DNA of 64,000 nucleotides from Clostridiales bacterium. GTDB lineage: Bacteria; Bacillota; Clostridia; Christensenellales; Aristaeellaceae. The first letter of the stretch is position 1. Each line of letters starts with the position of its first letter. Shown here one piece after another: positions 42,471 to 50,888 of this stretch. The stretch covers positions 1 to 64,000 of the forward strand of contig SFGO01000005.1 in the NCBI GenBank assembly GCA_004556545.1, read 5' to 3'. A program made the translations under genes and the position numbers. Below the pieces are notes generated by a model. The model was not told the origin of the DNA, searched no databases, and was given only the letters and a program-made list of their open reading frames with translations.

Positions 42471-43751
42471 TTAGAACAGGTCGCTGTCGATGGCCTCCTG
42501 AGCGTTGGTCAGCGCTTCGGCAGTGTCCACGCCATCCACGTACACTTCGTTCCACAGGGTGGTGCCCAGGTAGTTGTTGATGGTGGGGCTGATCGCAGTG
42601 GAGAGCACGTAGCCGATCTCATCGCGAACCTCAATCAGAGCGTCCACGGGATAGCCGACGAAATACTGATTGAAGGGATTATCATCGGTCTTCATGATGG
42701 CGTCGTTGTCCCAAACAGCGGTGTTGATGGGGTCAAAGCCAAGGAAGCTCCAGATCTTCTCATTGCCGGTGGGAGAAATCTTGGCGAACACCAGGAAGTC
42801 GGCCGCCAGTTCGGTATCAGCGCCGTTCGCGTAAACCACGGTGCCGGTTCCGCCCTGACCGATGGAACGGATCTGGCCTTCCTCAAACACGGGGCAGGGA
42901 GCTACAACGTAGCGGCCCTTGCAGGAATCGCCGATTTCGCCGGTGAAGCGGCTCATGTACCAGAAGGGCATGATGACGCAGGCGATCTTGTTGTTGGCGA
43001 TATAAGCCTTGCCTTCTTCGGTATCAGGCTGTCCGCCGGGGCAGGTTTCACAGATGCCGGCTTCCAGCCAGGACTTCTGCATATCCACCAGCTTCGCCAC
43101 TTCGGGAGTGTCTACGAAAGCCTTCTCGCCATCCTGCCAGTCCGCGCCCTGCTGGGCCAGCATCAGGCTGGCGACCCACTGGGTGCTGGTTTCCACGGTG
43201 CCCATCCAGGCATCCGGCACGGCGGCCTTCAGCTTTTTGCCGGCTTCCAGCCAGTCGTTCCAAGTCTTGATCTCCTTGTAGTCCACACCGGCAGAGGCCA
43301 GCAGCTCTACATCGTAGAAGGCGACCATGGCGCCAACGTGGGTGGGAGCGCCGTAATACTTGCCGTCCTTGGCGTAGATCTCGAAGCGGGCCTTGACCAG
43401 ATCAGGCATATAATCCTGCATATAGGGGGTCAGGTCAGTCAGCTTGTCGCTGAAGGTGAGCACATTGGGGAACTGGCCCAGCTCCACATCGCACAGATCA
43501 GGCGCGCCTTCGTCGGCCTGCAAAGCGATCTTGTACTTGTTGTGCATGTCGTCATAGCCGATGGTGGTTACCTGAAGGTCGATCTGCCGCTCAGGGTTCT
43601 GCTCGTTCCACAGCTGAGCCATGCTCTCGTAGAACTCCTGATGCTGCGCGATGAAGGTCCACATCGTCAGCGTGGTGGCTTCCGCGCTGGCAGCGCCAGC
43701 CAGACCGAGAACCATGCAGAGTGTGAGGATAGTAGCAATGATTTTTTTCAT
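42471..43751 (-). CDS. ABC sugar-binding protein, probably for arabino-oligosaccharides
   Basis: This 426-residue family 1 solute-binding protein has a signal peptide (MKKIIATILTLCMVLGLAGA, cut after ASA). No lipobox cysteine is seen at the cleavage site, so membrane attachment is unclear. The mature part has MWTFIAQHQEFYESMAQLWNE, typical of oligosaccharide-binding proteins. The ATG at 43751 has AAGGAGGG upstream; 16 extra codons upstream in frame are leader sequence. It heads the operon SBP-permease-permease-abfA. The substrate is inferred from abfA and the similarity of the layout to araN-araP-araQ-abfA. Confidence 0.88.
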   Translation of the reverse strand: MKKIIATILTLCMVLGLAGAASAEATTLTMWTFIAQHQEFYESMAQLWNEQNPERQIDLQVTTIGYDDMHNKYKIALQADEGAPDLCDVELGQFPNVLTFSDKLTDLTPYMQDYMPDLVKARFEIYAKDGKYYGAPTHVGAMVAFYDVELLASAGVDYKEIKTWNDWLEAGKKLKAAVPDAWMGTVETSTQWVASLMLAQQGADWQDGEKAFVDTPEVAKLVDMQKSWLEAGICETCPGGQPDTEEGKAYIANNKIACVIMPFWYMSRFTGEIGDSCKGRYVVAPCPVFEEGQIRSIGQGGTGTVVYANGADTELAADFLVFAKISPTGNEKIWSFLGFDPINTAVWDNDAIMKTDDNPFNQYFVGYPVDALIEVRDEIGYVLSTAISPTINNYLGTTLWNEVYVDGVDTAEALTNAQEAIDSDLF

Positions 43752-43849
43752 GGGTGTACCCTCCTTCTTTATTTTGAGAAGCTCCCAACGCTTCTTCAAA
43801 TCGAGTCAGGTGATACGAAAACGGTAAAATAGAAACGCCTCTCAGAGCA

Positions 43850-43871
43850 TTACCGTTAACATTAACGATAA
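43850..43871. promoter_or_regulatory. Operator-like palindrome
   Basis: TTACCGTTAAC-ATTAACGATAA is a 22-bp palindrome with two mismatched pairs; the core arms CGTTAA/TTAACG are perfect. It lies just downstream of the predicted transcript start of the arabino-oligosaccharide operon, a classic position for repressor binding. LacI-type operators often have TTAACG half-sites, and a LacI regulator is encoded at 51889, but the link is inference. Confidence 0.6.
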
Positions 43872-43887
43872 TGTCCTTTCTGAATTT

Positions 43888-43916
43888 ATAATATCATAGA
43901 TCATTCAGCATGTCAA
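43888..43916 (-). promoter_or_regulatory. Strong sigma-A promoter of the arabino-oligosaccharide operon
   Basis: On the minus strand TTGACA (43911-43916) and TATTAT (43888-43893) are exactly 17 bases apart. The -35 is consensus and the -10 differs from consensus at one position. Transcription would start near 43881, immediately upstream of the palindrome at 43850-43871, leaving a leader of about 130 bases. In the rest of the interval (43917-44177) I see one GC-rich inverted repeat (GCGGGC/GCCCGC near 44090-44115) and no gene I can support. Confidence 0.75.
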
Positions 43917-44177
43917 GACCCAAAATGGACAAATTGTGGATGCGCTTGCAGAGCTGCAATGCCTATTGAACACCAGAGTCAAAAAAGAGACCCTATATGG
44001 TACAGCAGCGTTGCCGCAAACCAACCAAATAGCGTCTCAAATCTCATGGGCGGATCAGAAATGCCGCTCTTTTTGGCAGCGGACGGCGCGGGCAGGGAAG
44101 CGCGCCCGCTGCCGGTTTCTTGGGCATTCCTCTTCGTTCTGCCCTTCGGCGAGGCAGTCTGTATGCGGAAAAAAGGT

Positions 44178-45776
44178 TCAAAGTTCCATCCATACAATGC
44201 CGCAGCTGATCAGCTTCGGGATCACAAAAGTGATTTCGTTTCCTAAATTCGTACTGCGATTTTGAAATGCCAACGGCAGGGAACGACCGTTTTCTATATC
44301 CGGGGAAGCGAACCATACGCCGCAGGGGGAATCTGCCAGAACGTGAACCGTCAGATTTCTTTGCTCAACAGGCGCCTCTTTGCCTGTATTCCAATGATCG
44401 TCGTCATTCCCGCATAAATTGACGAACCCTATCAGTTTGCAGCGTTCGTTTTCACGCAGCATCAGCCATATTTTCCCGGCCTCGCCGTCCGCCGAAAAAG
44501 GAAACTCAAAACGGTATTCCAGGTTGTCACCGCCGCAATGAGTCCATGTTACGTCGCGCATGGAGCTGTTATACAGCAGTTCTTCATAACGGACAAAAAA
44601 GTCCTGATAACGTTTGACCCAATTTTGCTGATCGGAATTCAAAGGCGAATAGTCCGCGTAGTAACCCTGGGTGACAACGGCATTGTTTTCTCCCAAGAAG
44701 AGCTGTGTCGCTCCCAGAAGCGCGATCGCAAAAGAGAGGAAAAGCTCGCTATATAGGGCGCGCTCCGGCGTATCGGTTCGAAAGGGTGCAGGATAAGCAG
44801 CCAAAACGCAGGGGCGGTTTTCGCTTAGCTGCGCTGCCTGCCGCAGATGCCGGTAACGATCCATCGGGGCCCACAGCTCCATATAAACTGCGTCCTGCGG
44901 AACATCGCGCGTTTTTTCTACAGGCCAAGTTCCCACGTTGTTAAAAATCAGATGGGGTGCCGGTATCCCGGAATCCCTTAGAAAAGCGCCGGTATCCTTG
45001 ATAAGAGGCGCAAATTCCTGTTCCAGGCATCGAAGCTCTCCCCGTACATTACGGGCTTTTTTAGGCTCCCCATAGGTATCCATATGGATTCCGTCAAATC
45101 CGCATTGTGTGATGGCGCTGCGGTATTGCTCCATCAGGCGCAGCCGCCAGGGGCTCTCCAGATCCATATAATAGAACGTATCGATAAAAGTCATGGGGTG
45201 ATCGGTCGCACCGTACAACCCCCAATCGCGGTGCTGCTCCCAAAAGGAACGGCTGGCGGCATAAACCGCGCCGTAGGCCATAGCCAGCATTCCCCGCTCG
45301 TGACAGGAAGCGATCTTTTGACATATGACCGAAAGCTGATTCTTCTTGCCCATCATATCCTGATATTGATCGCTTGGGGCTACCAGCGTATCGTGTCGCC
45401 AGGACCAGTCATAAAATTGCACATGGTCAATATGGTACTTTGCCAGAGCTTCCACATCACGGTCATCTTCCGGCAGAAAGTCGCTGAGAAAGCCATAGCG
45501 TACCACGCTTCCACCCACGTTTACCGCCGTTTGCAGCCGTTCCAGCGGATGATCCTTGGCGTACAGGGTGATTTCCACCCCATATCCGCCTTCCTGAAGG
45601 GGCGGCAGGAAGAAACAGAAATCATAACCGGAAACCGGCTTTGTTCCCTGCTGAATTTCTTTCCACAAATGGAAAAGGCTCCATTCCAGATGATCAGCCG
45701 TTGTCTGATGGGTTAAATGCAGTTTGATTGATTCGCCAGGCTCATATCGGCCCTTGAACGTGCTCAGTTCGTTCAT
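44178..45776 (-). CDS. GH66 family glycoside hydrolase (dextranase-like)
   Basis: The 532-residue protein matches glycoside hydrolase family 66, which includes dextranases and cycloisomaltooligosaccharide glucanotransferases. Signs are an N-terminal beta domain, HIDHVQFYDWSWRHD (about 134-148), the catalytic-nucleophile strand QCGFDGIHMDTYGE (about 230), AVYMELWAPMDRYRHL and ATQLFLGENNAV. It has no signal peptide, so it would act on oligosaccharides after import. The ATG at 45776 overlaps the upstream permease stop by ATGA. The last gene of its operon; isomalto-oligosaccharides are the likely substrate, inferred from the family. Confidence 0.85.
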   Translation of the reverse strand: MNELSTFKGRYEPGESIKLHLTHQTTADHLEWSLFHLWKEIQQGTKPVSGYDFCFFLPPLQEGGYGVEITLYAKDHPLERLQTAVNVGGSVVRYGFLSDFLPEDDRDVEALAKYHIDHVQFYDWSWRHDTLVAPSDQYQDMMGKKNQLSVICQKIASCHERGMLAMAYGAVYAASRSFWEQHRDWGLYGATDHPMTFIDTFYYMDLESPWRLRLMEQYRSAITQCGFDGIHMDTYGEPKKARNVRGELRCLEQEFAPLIKDTGAFLRDSGIPAPHLIFNNVGTWPVEKTRDVPQDAVYMELWAPMDRYRHLRQAAQLSENRPCVLAAYPAPFRTDTPERALYSELFLSFAIALLGATQLFLGENNAVVTQGYYADYSPLNSDQQNWVKRYQDFFVRYEELLYNSSMRDVTWTHCGGDNLEYRFEFPFSADGEAGKIWLMLRENERCKLIGFVNLCGNDDDHWNTGKEAPVEQRNLTVHVLADSPCGVWFASPDIENGRSLPLAFQNRSTNLGNEITFVIPKLISCGIVWMEL

Positions 45777-46603
45777 CCCTTTACCGCTCCTTCCGTCAAC
45801 CCCTCCATAAACTGCCGCTGGAAAATCAGAAATATAACGACAACAGGAATGATGGCAATAACGGCCGTTGCCGCCATCAAATGCCATTTTGCGCCGCCAA
45901 ACTGTTGGAAGAAAACGCTCATGGCCTGAGGGATGTTCTGTTTATCTTTGCTTTGCAGGAAAAAAGCCGCTTGCGCGTAGTTGTTCCACACCCCAAAACC
46001 GTTCAAAATCACAAAGCTTGCGGTAGCTGGTTTCAAAACGGGAAAGATGATTTTCCAAAAGGCACGGAAGCCCGTGCAGCCGTCTACTTCCGCCGCTTCA
46101 TCCAGTTCTATGGGCAACGCGCGTATAAAAGTGGTGTAGATAAATACCGCCGACGGCATGGCCAATGCGGAACAGACCAGAATCATCCCCCACAGCGTAT
46201 TAACCGCGCCGATTCTCCGCATCAACGTATACAGCGGCACCGTATTGATGATTCCGGGAAACATCATGCAGCCGATCAGCAGGGAAAATACAAATCGATT
46301 GTAAGCGCTGCTGCGGCGCGCGATGGCATAGCCTGCCATTCCGCCGAGCAAAATGGTCAGGCCCAGCGTGCCAAAGGTGATGATAGCAGAATTGATCATC
46401 GCCTGACCCACACGGCTTTTCGCCCATGCAACCCCATAGTTGCTCCAGGTGAAGGTGGGCACAAAAATGTTGCCCTCATAAAACACGCGCGACGGTTCGT
46501 TCAGAGATAAAATCAGCAGCACATAAAACGGAATCAGGCATATAGCACAAATGACGGCGACAAGAAGCATCCGGAAAAAACGCAGCGTCTTCTTTTCTTT
46601 CAT
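45773..46603 (-). CDS. ABC sugar transporter permease, MalG type
   Basis: The 276-residue permease has six predicted helices, the EAA-loop LDEAAEVDGCTGFRAFWKII-FP and the C-terminal RQFMEGLTEGAVKG. The ATG at 46603 has AAGGAG upstream; 38 further codons in frame upstream are not permease-like. It is 5 bp from the upstream permease and overlaps the GH66 gene by 4 bp, so all are translated from one message. It presumably imports an alpha-glucan oligosaccharide. Confidence 0.9.
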   Translation of the reverse strand: MKEKKTLRFFRMLLVAVICAICLIPFYVLLILSLNEPSRVFYEGNIFVPTFTWSNYGVAWAKSRVGQAMINSAIITFGTLGLTILLGGMAGYAIARRSSAYNRFVFSLLIGCMMFPGIINTVPLYTLMRRIGAVNTLWGMILVCSALAMPSAVFIYTTFIRALPIELDEAAEVDGCTGFRAFWKIIFPVLKPATASFVILNGFGVWNNYAQAAFFLQSKDKQNIPQAMSVFFQQFGGAKWHLMAATAVIAIIPVVVIFLIFQRQFMEGLTEGAVKG

Positions 46604-46608
46604 TATGC

Positions 46609-47472
46609 TCACTCCTTTTCCCTGGTCAGCCGGAGGGAAACGAGAACCGGCAGAAGAATGATTAAGAACAAAATCATTGCCACAGCGGTGGAATACCCCG
46701 TGCGGCTGCCATAGCACATACGCATGATATAAATGCTCAGACTTTCGGTAGAATAACCGGGTCCTCCTTCGGTGAGCGCCATAATAATATCAAAAACGGA
46801 TAAAGATCCAATAATATTCGTTACCACGTTGATACGAATGGAAGGCATCAAAAGGGGAAGCGTTACGCGGGTAAAGCGCTGCCACGTATTGGCTCCGTCC
46901 ATTACGGCGGCCTCCCGGATATCGCCGGAAATACTTTTGAGCCCCGCCAGATAAATGATCATAGTCATTCCCGCATATTGCCATACATTCACAAAGATGA
47001 GCACCGCCATCGTGGCAGGATAGCTGCTCATCCATTTCCCCAGAAAGAACTCCGCGCCCAGCTGCCGGACAGCATAATACAGAAACCCTCTGCCTGGCTG
47101 AAGCAAAAAATACCAGATATATCCCATAATCAGCGGGCTGATGATGGCAGGCAGATAGATGATGACCCGTGTCAGACTGCGGCATGGAAAAGGCTTTTCC
47201 ATTAAAAATGCATAGCCGAGGCCCACCAGATTGAGCAGAAGGGCGCTTCCTGCCGCATAAATGAGCGTTGTTCGGATATCGCCCATGGCGCGGGCGTCCT
47301 GAAAGAAACGGGCAAAATTGGCAAGACCGACAAACTTTGCTTCGCCCATGCCGTCCCAGTCTGTCATACTCATTCCGATTCCCTTCAGCAAGGGGTAGAC
47401 GAAAAACAAGCCATACAAAAGTAAGGCGGGCAGAGACATCCACTGTGTCAGATCTTTTCGCTTCTGCTTCAT
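46609..47472 (-). CDS. ABC sugar transporter permease, MalF type
   Basis: The 287-residue permease has six predicted helices and the EAA-loop IREAAVMDGANTWQRFTRVT-LP. The ATG at 47472 (MKQKRKDLTQWMSLPALL) is spaced about 11 bases from AAGGA; two ATGs at 47484 and 47481 lie on top of that site and are less likely. It pairs with the permease 5 bp downstream. A long terminator-like hairpin lies between it and the binding-protein gene. Confidence 0.9.
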   Translation of the reverse strand: MKQKRKDLTQWMSLPALLLYGLFFVYPLLKGIGMSMTDWDGMGEAKFVGLANFARFFQDARAMGDIRTTLIYAAGSALLLNLVGLGYAFLMEKPFPCRSLTRVIIYLPAIISPLIMGYIWYFLLQPGRGFLYYAVRQLGAEFFLGKWMSSYPATMAVLIFVNVWQYAGMTMIIYLAGLKSISGDIREAAVMDGANTWQRFTRVTLPLLMPSIRINVVTNIIGSLSVFDIIMALTEGGPGYSTESLSIYIMRMCYGSRTGYSTAVAMILFLIILLPVLVSLRLTREKE

Positions 47473-47502
47473 GACAACCATCATCCTTTACAAAGGTACA
47501 AG

Positions 47503-47601
47503 GAAATAAAAAGGTTGCAGGGAGGACGCTGCCAAACCCATAAGGCTTTCGCCCTTTCGCTGGGATGGGAGCCAGAAAGCTCCCAGACGTCTCCCTGCAA
47601 C
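47503..47601 (-). terminator. Large stem-loop between binding-protein and permease genes
   Basis: Arms at 47514-47528 (GTTGCAGGGAGGACG) and 47588-47601 (CGTCTCCCTGCAAC) pair over 14 bp with one bulged base. A second hairpin TGGGAGC/GCTCCCA lies inside (47566-47585). On the minus strand the outer stem is followed by CCTTTTTATTTCC. It is the equivalent of the internal terminator in the arabino-oligosaccharide operon and would favour binding-protein transcripts. Confidence 0.7.
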
Positions 47602-47647
47602 GTTTTATAAGACCTTACTTTCGGTTAGAACCCTGCAAAGCCTTCGT

Positions 47648-48901
47648 TTAGAAACCTTCGTTCCAGGCTTTTTCATACGCTTGAGCAAAGCTCTGCGCGT
47701 CATAGGTTCCGGCCAGCAGATCCTGCACCATACGTCCGGCGTCATCGCCGCTAAATCCTGCGGGTTTTTCGTTGGTGAAACCAATGTTCACAGCACTGCT
47801 CAACGCAGTGTTGACTTCCTCGGCGAATGCCTTAGGAGCCCATTCGGCGTTTACGTCCGTAAACGCGCTGGGAGAGCCCAGAGCTTCGGCGTATTTCTTC
47901 TGATTCTCGGCACTGAACAGATAGCTCAGGAACGCCTTGGCTGCATCGCCATTTTGGGTGGTCGCAGAGATGGAATAGCCGCTGTCCTCCGCGCAAAGTA
48001 CCACGGGCTGACTGTCGGGCATATAGGCAGGATAGGGTGCGAAGCCGATTTTATCCGCCATATCAGGGTTGGCTTCCAGAATGCCGGAAAGCGCCCACAT
48101 TCCATTGGAGAACATAGCGGCTTTACCGGTGACGAAAGCTTCAACGCAGTTATCGCTGGTGGCGGTAAGCACGTCTTCGTTGATAAGTCCCTTCGCCTGA
48201 AGATCCAGCAGGTTCTGGGCAAACACAGCCATACAGCCGTCCGAAGCGCCAAAGTTCAGCTTGGCAGAATCGTTATTCAGCATGGCGGTTTTGCATTCCA
48301 GCGCTCCCAAGCTCTGCTTGAGATAGCCGTGGGGAATGAACTCGATCAGATGTCCCAGATGCCAGGCTTCCTTGCCAAAGATAAACCAGGGATCTACATC
48401 GGGCATTTTTTCGCGGATCACGGTCAGGTTCTGCACAAATTCATCCCACGTAGTCGCGGGGGTCAGTCCCAGTTTGCTGAAGATCTCCTTGTTGTAGAAG
48501 AAACCGGCCATGGTCATGTTGGTGCAGACGCGATACTGCTTGCCAGTCTTCAAATCCGTGCAGCTTTCCCGCATGGAGGGAATCAGGCGTTCCCACCATT
48601 CGTTCATGCCGCTCAGATCCATGTACTTGCCCTGATCCACAAATTCCTGCTCATACGTGGTCATCACATCGGGCACTTCACCGCTGGCGAATTTCACCTT
48701 GATGATGGAGCTGGCATCATTTTGGTATTCCTGCTCCACCACAATGCCGGGGTTGGCTGCGTTAAAACCATCAATGATTTCGTTGAGCAAATCGACTGTT
48801 TCAATCTTGCCGGTGAAAAAGCTCACCTTCGTTTCGGCAACCGCCGAACAGGCCGTCAGGCAAAGAACCAGTGTCAGCAACCATGCCAGAGTACGTTTCA
48901 T
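47648..48901 (-). CDS. ABC sugar-binding lipoprotein
   Basis: The 417-residue family 1 solute-binding protein has a signal peptide ending in the lipobox LTAC (Cys at about residue 18), so it is predicted to be lipid-anchored. The mature part has DLLNEIIDGFNAANPGIVVEQEYQ and GEVPDVMTTYEQEF, usual for oligosaccharide-binding proteins. It heads the operon of two permeases and the GH66 enzyme and is divergent from a YesM/YesN-type two-component system that probably controls it. Confidence 0.9.
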   Translation of the reverse strand: MKRTLAWLLTLVLCLTACSAVAETKVSFFTGKIETVDLLNEIIDGFNAANPGIVVEQEYQNDASSIIKVKFASGEVPDVMTTYEQEFVDQGKYMDLSGMNEWWERLIPSMRESCTDLKTGKQYRVCTNMTMAGFFYNKEIFSKLGLTPATTWDEFVQNLTVIREKMPDVDPWFIFGKEAWHLGHLIEFIPHGYLKQSLGALECKTAMLNNDSAKLNFGASDGCMAVFAQNLLDLQAKGLINEDVLTATSDNCVEAFVTGKAAMFSNGMWALSGILEANPDMADKIGFAPYPAYMPDSQPVVLCAEDSGYSISATTQNGDAAKAFLSYLFSAENQKKYAEALGSPSAFTDVNAEWAPKAFAEEVNTALSSAVNIGFTNEKPAGFSGDDAGRMVQDLLAGTYDAQSFAQAYEKAWNEGF

Positions 48902-48960
48902 GTTTGCTCCTCCTTTTTTGGGCTTAACATTTTAGATGAGCCAAGCCTCTTCTGCCATTG

Positions 48961-49014
48961 ATTATAGAACATATTTGCAAAAGGGAAATACCGTATTCTT
49001 TGGAAAACGGTTCC
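48961..49014 (-). promoter_or_regulatory. -10 element and upstream dyad, candidate activated promoter
   Basis: On the minus strand TATAAT (48961-48966) lacks a good -35. Instead an imperfect dyad (GGAAATACCGT ... AAACGGTTCC, 48984-49014) covers the -30 to -60 region. Weak -35 plus upstream dyad is the usual layout of a promoter that needs an AraC-type activator, here plausibly the response regulator encoded at 50866. Confidence 0.45.
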
Positions 49015-49041
49015 TCTTTTTTAGATGGGGGTTTCAGCGCA

Positions 49042-49070
49042 TTGCTTTCCAAAATGAAAGTGGCTATAAT
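49042..49070 (+). promoter_or_regulatory. Sigma-A type promoter of the two-component genes
   Basis: TTGCTT (49042-49047) and TATAAT (49065-49070) are 17 bases apart. The -10 is consensus and lies only 18 bases before the ATG at 49089, so the leader is very short but includes the ribosome binding site GAGAGGTG. Confidence 0.6.
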
Positions 49071-49088
49071 GCTAGAGAGGTGAGCGTA

Positions 49089-50888
49089 ATGCTGAGAGGA
49101 AGCGTAAAACAGAAGCTCTTACTGATGATTTCCGTTTTGATTCTTATCTCTGTTTCTGCTGCAACGATTCTCAGCGACCGGAGCTACCGAAACGATTTGA
49201 TCGCCCAGAGCACTCAATCGACGCGCCAGCTTTTGGAGCAGCTAAGCATCAATTTGGATACCTATATTGACGAATTGTTCCGTCTCTGCCTTTCTCCCTA
49301 TTATAACAAGCGAGTGATGGAGCAGTTGGAAAGCACGCCCACAACCGCGGCGGAAAAGCTGAATAAACAGCGGATCATCGAAGATTATCTGGCAGAAGTA
49401 ATGACCCTTCCGCGAAGCGACATCCTCCGGGCGTCTATTTTCAGCAACGGCGTTTATTCCAGCAGTAAAATGCGCATAAGCGCAGCAATGGATGGATATT
49501 CGAAGGAGGCGTGGTACCAGCAGGCTCTTAGCAGCCGCACGGCGGTTTTTCTGCCTGCTCATCACGAAGGAGAAGGACGAGGCTCTTTGGAGGTTTTCAG
49601 CGTTGTTCAGCGAATCAACAGCATGAGCAACAGCGCCAACCCGGTAGGCGTCATTCGGGTTGACGCCAACTATCAGGGAATTAAAGCAGTTTGTGACAGG
49701 GCGGGAATCCAGGCGGGCGAAGCTTTATTCATTTGGGACGAGGCTGGGAACCAGATGTATAGCAATAATCAAACGGGGCAGGCTGAGCTGGCCGCTGCGC
49801 TAAATCCCTCGCATCCATTTGAATCAGATGTCGAAGATTTTTCATTTCGTCTGGCAGATAAGGAATACCTGGTTCATTCTCAGCGGCTTCGTACAACGGA
49901 CTGGCGCATTATTGATATACATTCCATGTATGTATTAACAGCAGCTGCCGAAAGTGCAAGAAACAAGGCGCTGGCTTTTGCACTGCTGTGTGCAGTGCTG
50001 GGCGTAGCGGTTTCTATTCCTTTGGTAAAGGTTTTCCTGCGGCCCATGTTTCACATCACACAGCTGATGCACACCGCTCAAAGCGGCGATCTGACCGTTC
50101 GCGCCGTTTCCGGCGGACACGACGAGTTTTCTTACCTGGCGGATTCTTTCAATACCATGCTGGCTCAAATCCAGGAACAAACGGCGCGCAACGACCTTCT
50201 TACACGGCAAATCTACGAAGCGCGTTATTTGGAAAAAGAAGCTCAATATACGGCGCTTTGCAATCAAATTCAACCTCATTTTCTTTTCAACGCGCTGAAC
50301 ACCATTCATCTGCTGATAAAAACAGACCAAAGCGAAGAGGCTGTTCAAAGCATAGCGATGCTGGCCACGCTTCTGCGCGGCATGGTCAGCGCCGGGCGGG
50401 AAATCAGCCTGTGTGCCGAGATGAAGCTGGTGGAGAGTTATCTGTCCCTGCAGCAAAAGCGCTATCGCGGTCTGCAATATGCGCTTCCGGATGTGACAGA
50501 ATGGGAAACCTATCTTCTTCCTGCTCTCACGATCCAGCCGATTGTTGAAAACGCCTTGGTTCACGGATGCGAACCCAAGCGCGGAGGGGCCAAAATCATC
50601 GTCACGCTAGAAGAAACCGCAGACGCCCTTTTGCTGCGCGTCCGGGATAACGGACTTGGAATGGAAGAAGAAAAAGAACGCCGCCTTCAGGAAGCGCTGG
50701 CTCAGTCGACGATCGATCCCGAAAAGCAGGAAGGCGGCGTAGGTCTGGTCAACATTGCCCGTCGCGTCAAATTACGCTTCGGCCCGGAATACGGTCTGCA
50801 TTTTGAAACCAAAATGGGACAGGGTACTTGCGTAACCCTTCGCCTGCCGCCGAAAGGAGAAGCTCATGTATCGTGCGTTGATCGTTGA
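49089..50888 (+). CDS. Sensor histidine kinase, YesM type
   Basis: The 599-residue membrane kinase has a transmembrane helix at about 10-32, an extracellular sensor domain (about 35-290), a second helix (about 300-322), a HAMP domain, the His_kinase block QIQPHFLFNALNTIHLLIK (about 400) with the phosphorylated His, and an ATPase domain (N-box PIVENALVHG, G1 RDNGLGM). Kinases of this class usually sense sugars or their binding proteins outside the cell and control adjacent ABC operons. The ATG at 49089 follows GAGAGGTG. It overlaps the response-regulator gene by 23 bp and is divergent from the GH66-linked ABC operon. Confidence 0.92.
   Translation: MLRGSVKQKLLLMISVLILISVSAATILSDRSYRNDLIAQSTQSTRQLLEQLSINLDTYIDELFRLCLSPYYNKRVMEQLESTPTTAAEKLNKQRIIEDYLAEVMTLPRSDILRASIFSNGVYSSSKMRISAAMDGYSKEAWYQQALSSRTAVFLPAHHEGEGRGSLEVFSVVQRINSMSNSANPVGVIRVDANYQGIKAVCDRAGIQAGEALFIWDEAGNQMYSNNQTGQAELAAALNPSHPFESDVEDFSFRLADKEYLVHSQRLRTTDWRIIDIHSMYVLTAAAESARNKALAFALLCAVLGVAVSIPLVKVFLRPMFHITQLMHTAQSGDLTVRAVSGGHDEFSYLADSFNTMLAQIQEQTARNDLLTRQIYEARYLEKEAQYTALCNQIQPHFLFNALNTIHLLIKTDQSEEAVQSIAMLATLLRGMVSAGREISLCAEMKLVESYLSLQQKRYRGLQYALPDVTEWETYLLPALTIQPIVENALVHGCEPKRGGAKIIVTLEETADALLLRVRDNGLGMEEEKERRLQEALAQSTIDPEKQEGGVGLVNIARRVKLRFGPEYGLHFETKMGQGTCVTLRLPPKGEAHVSCVDR

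Noticed and set aside
43936..44265. Open frame between the arabinose operon promoter and the GH66 gene
   Set aside because: No ribosome binding site, overlaps the GH66 end on the opposite strand, and the protein shows no recognisable feature.
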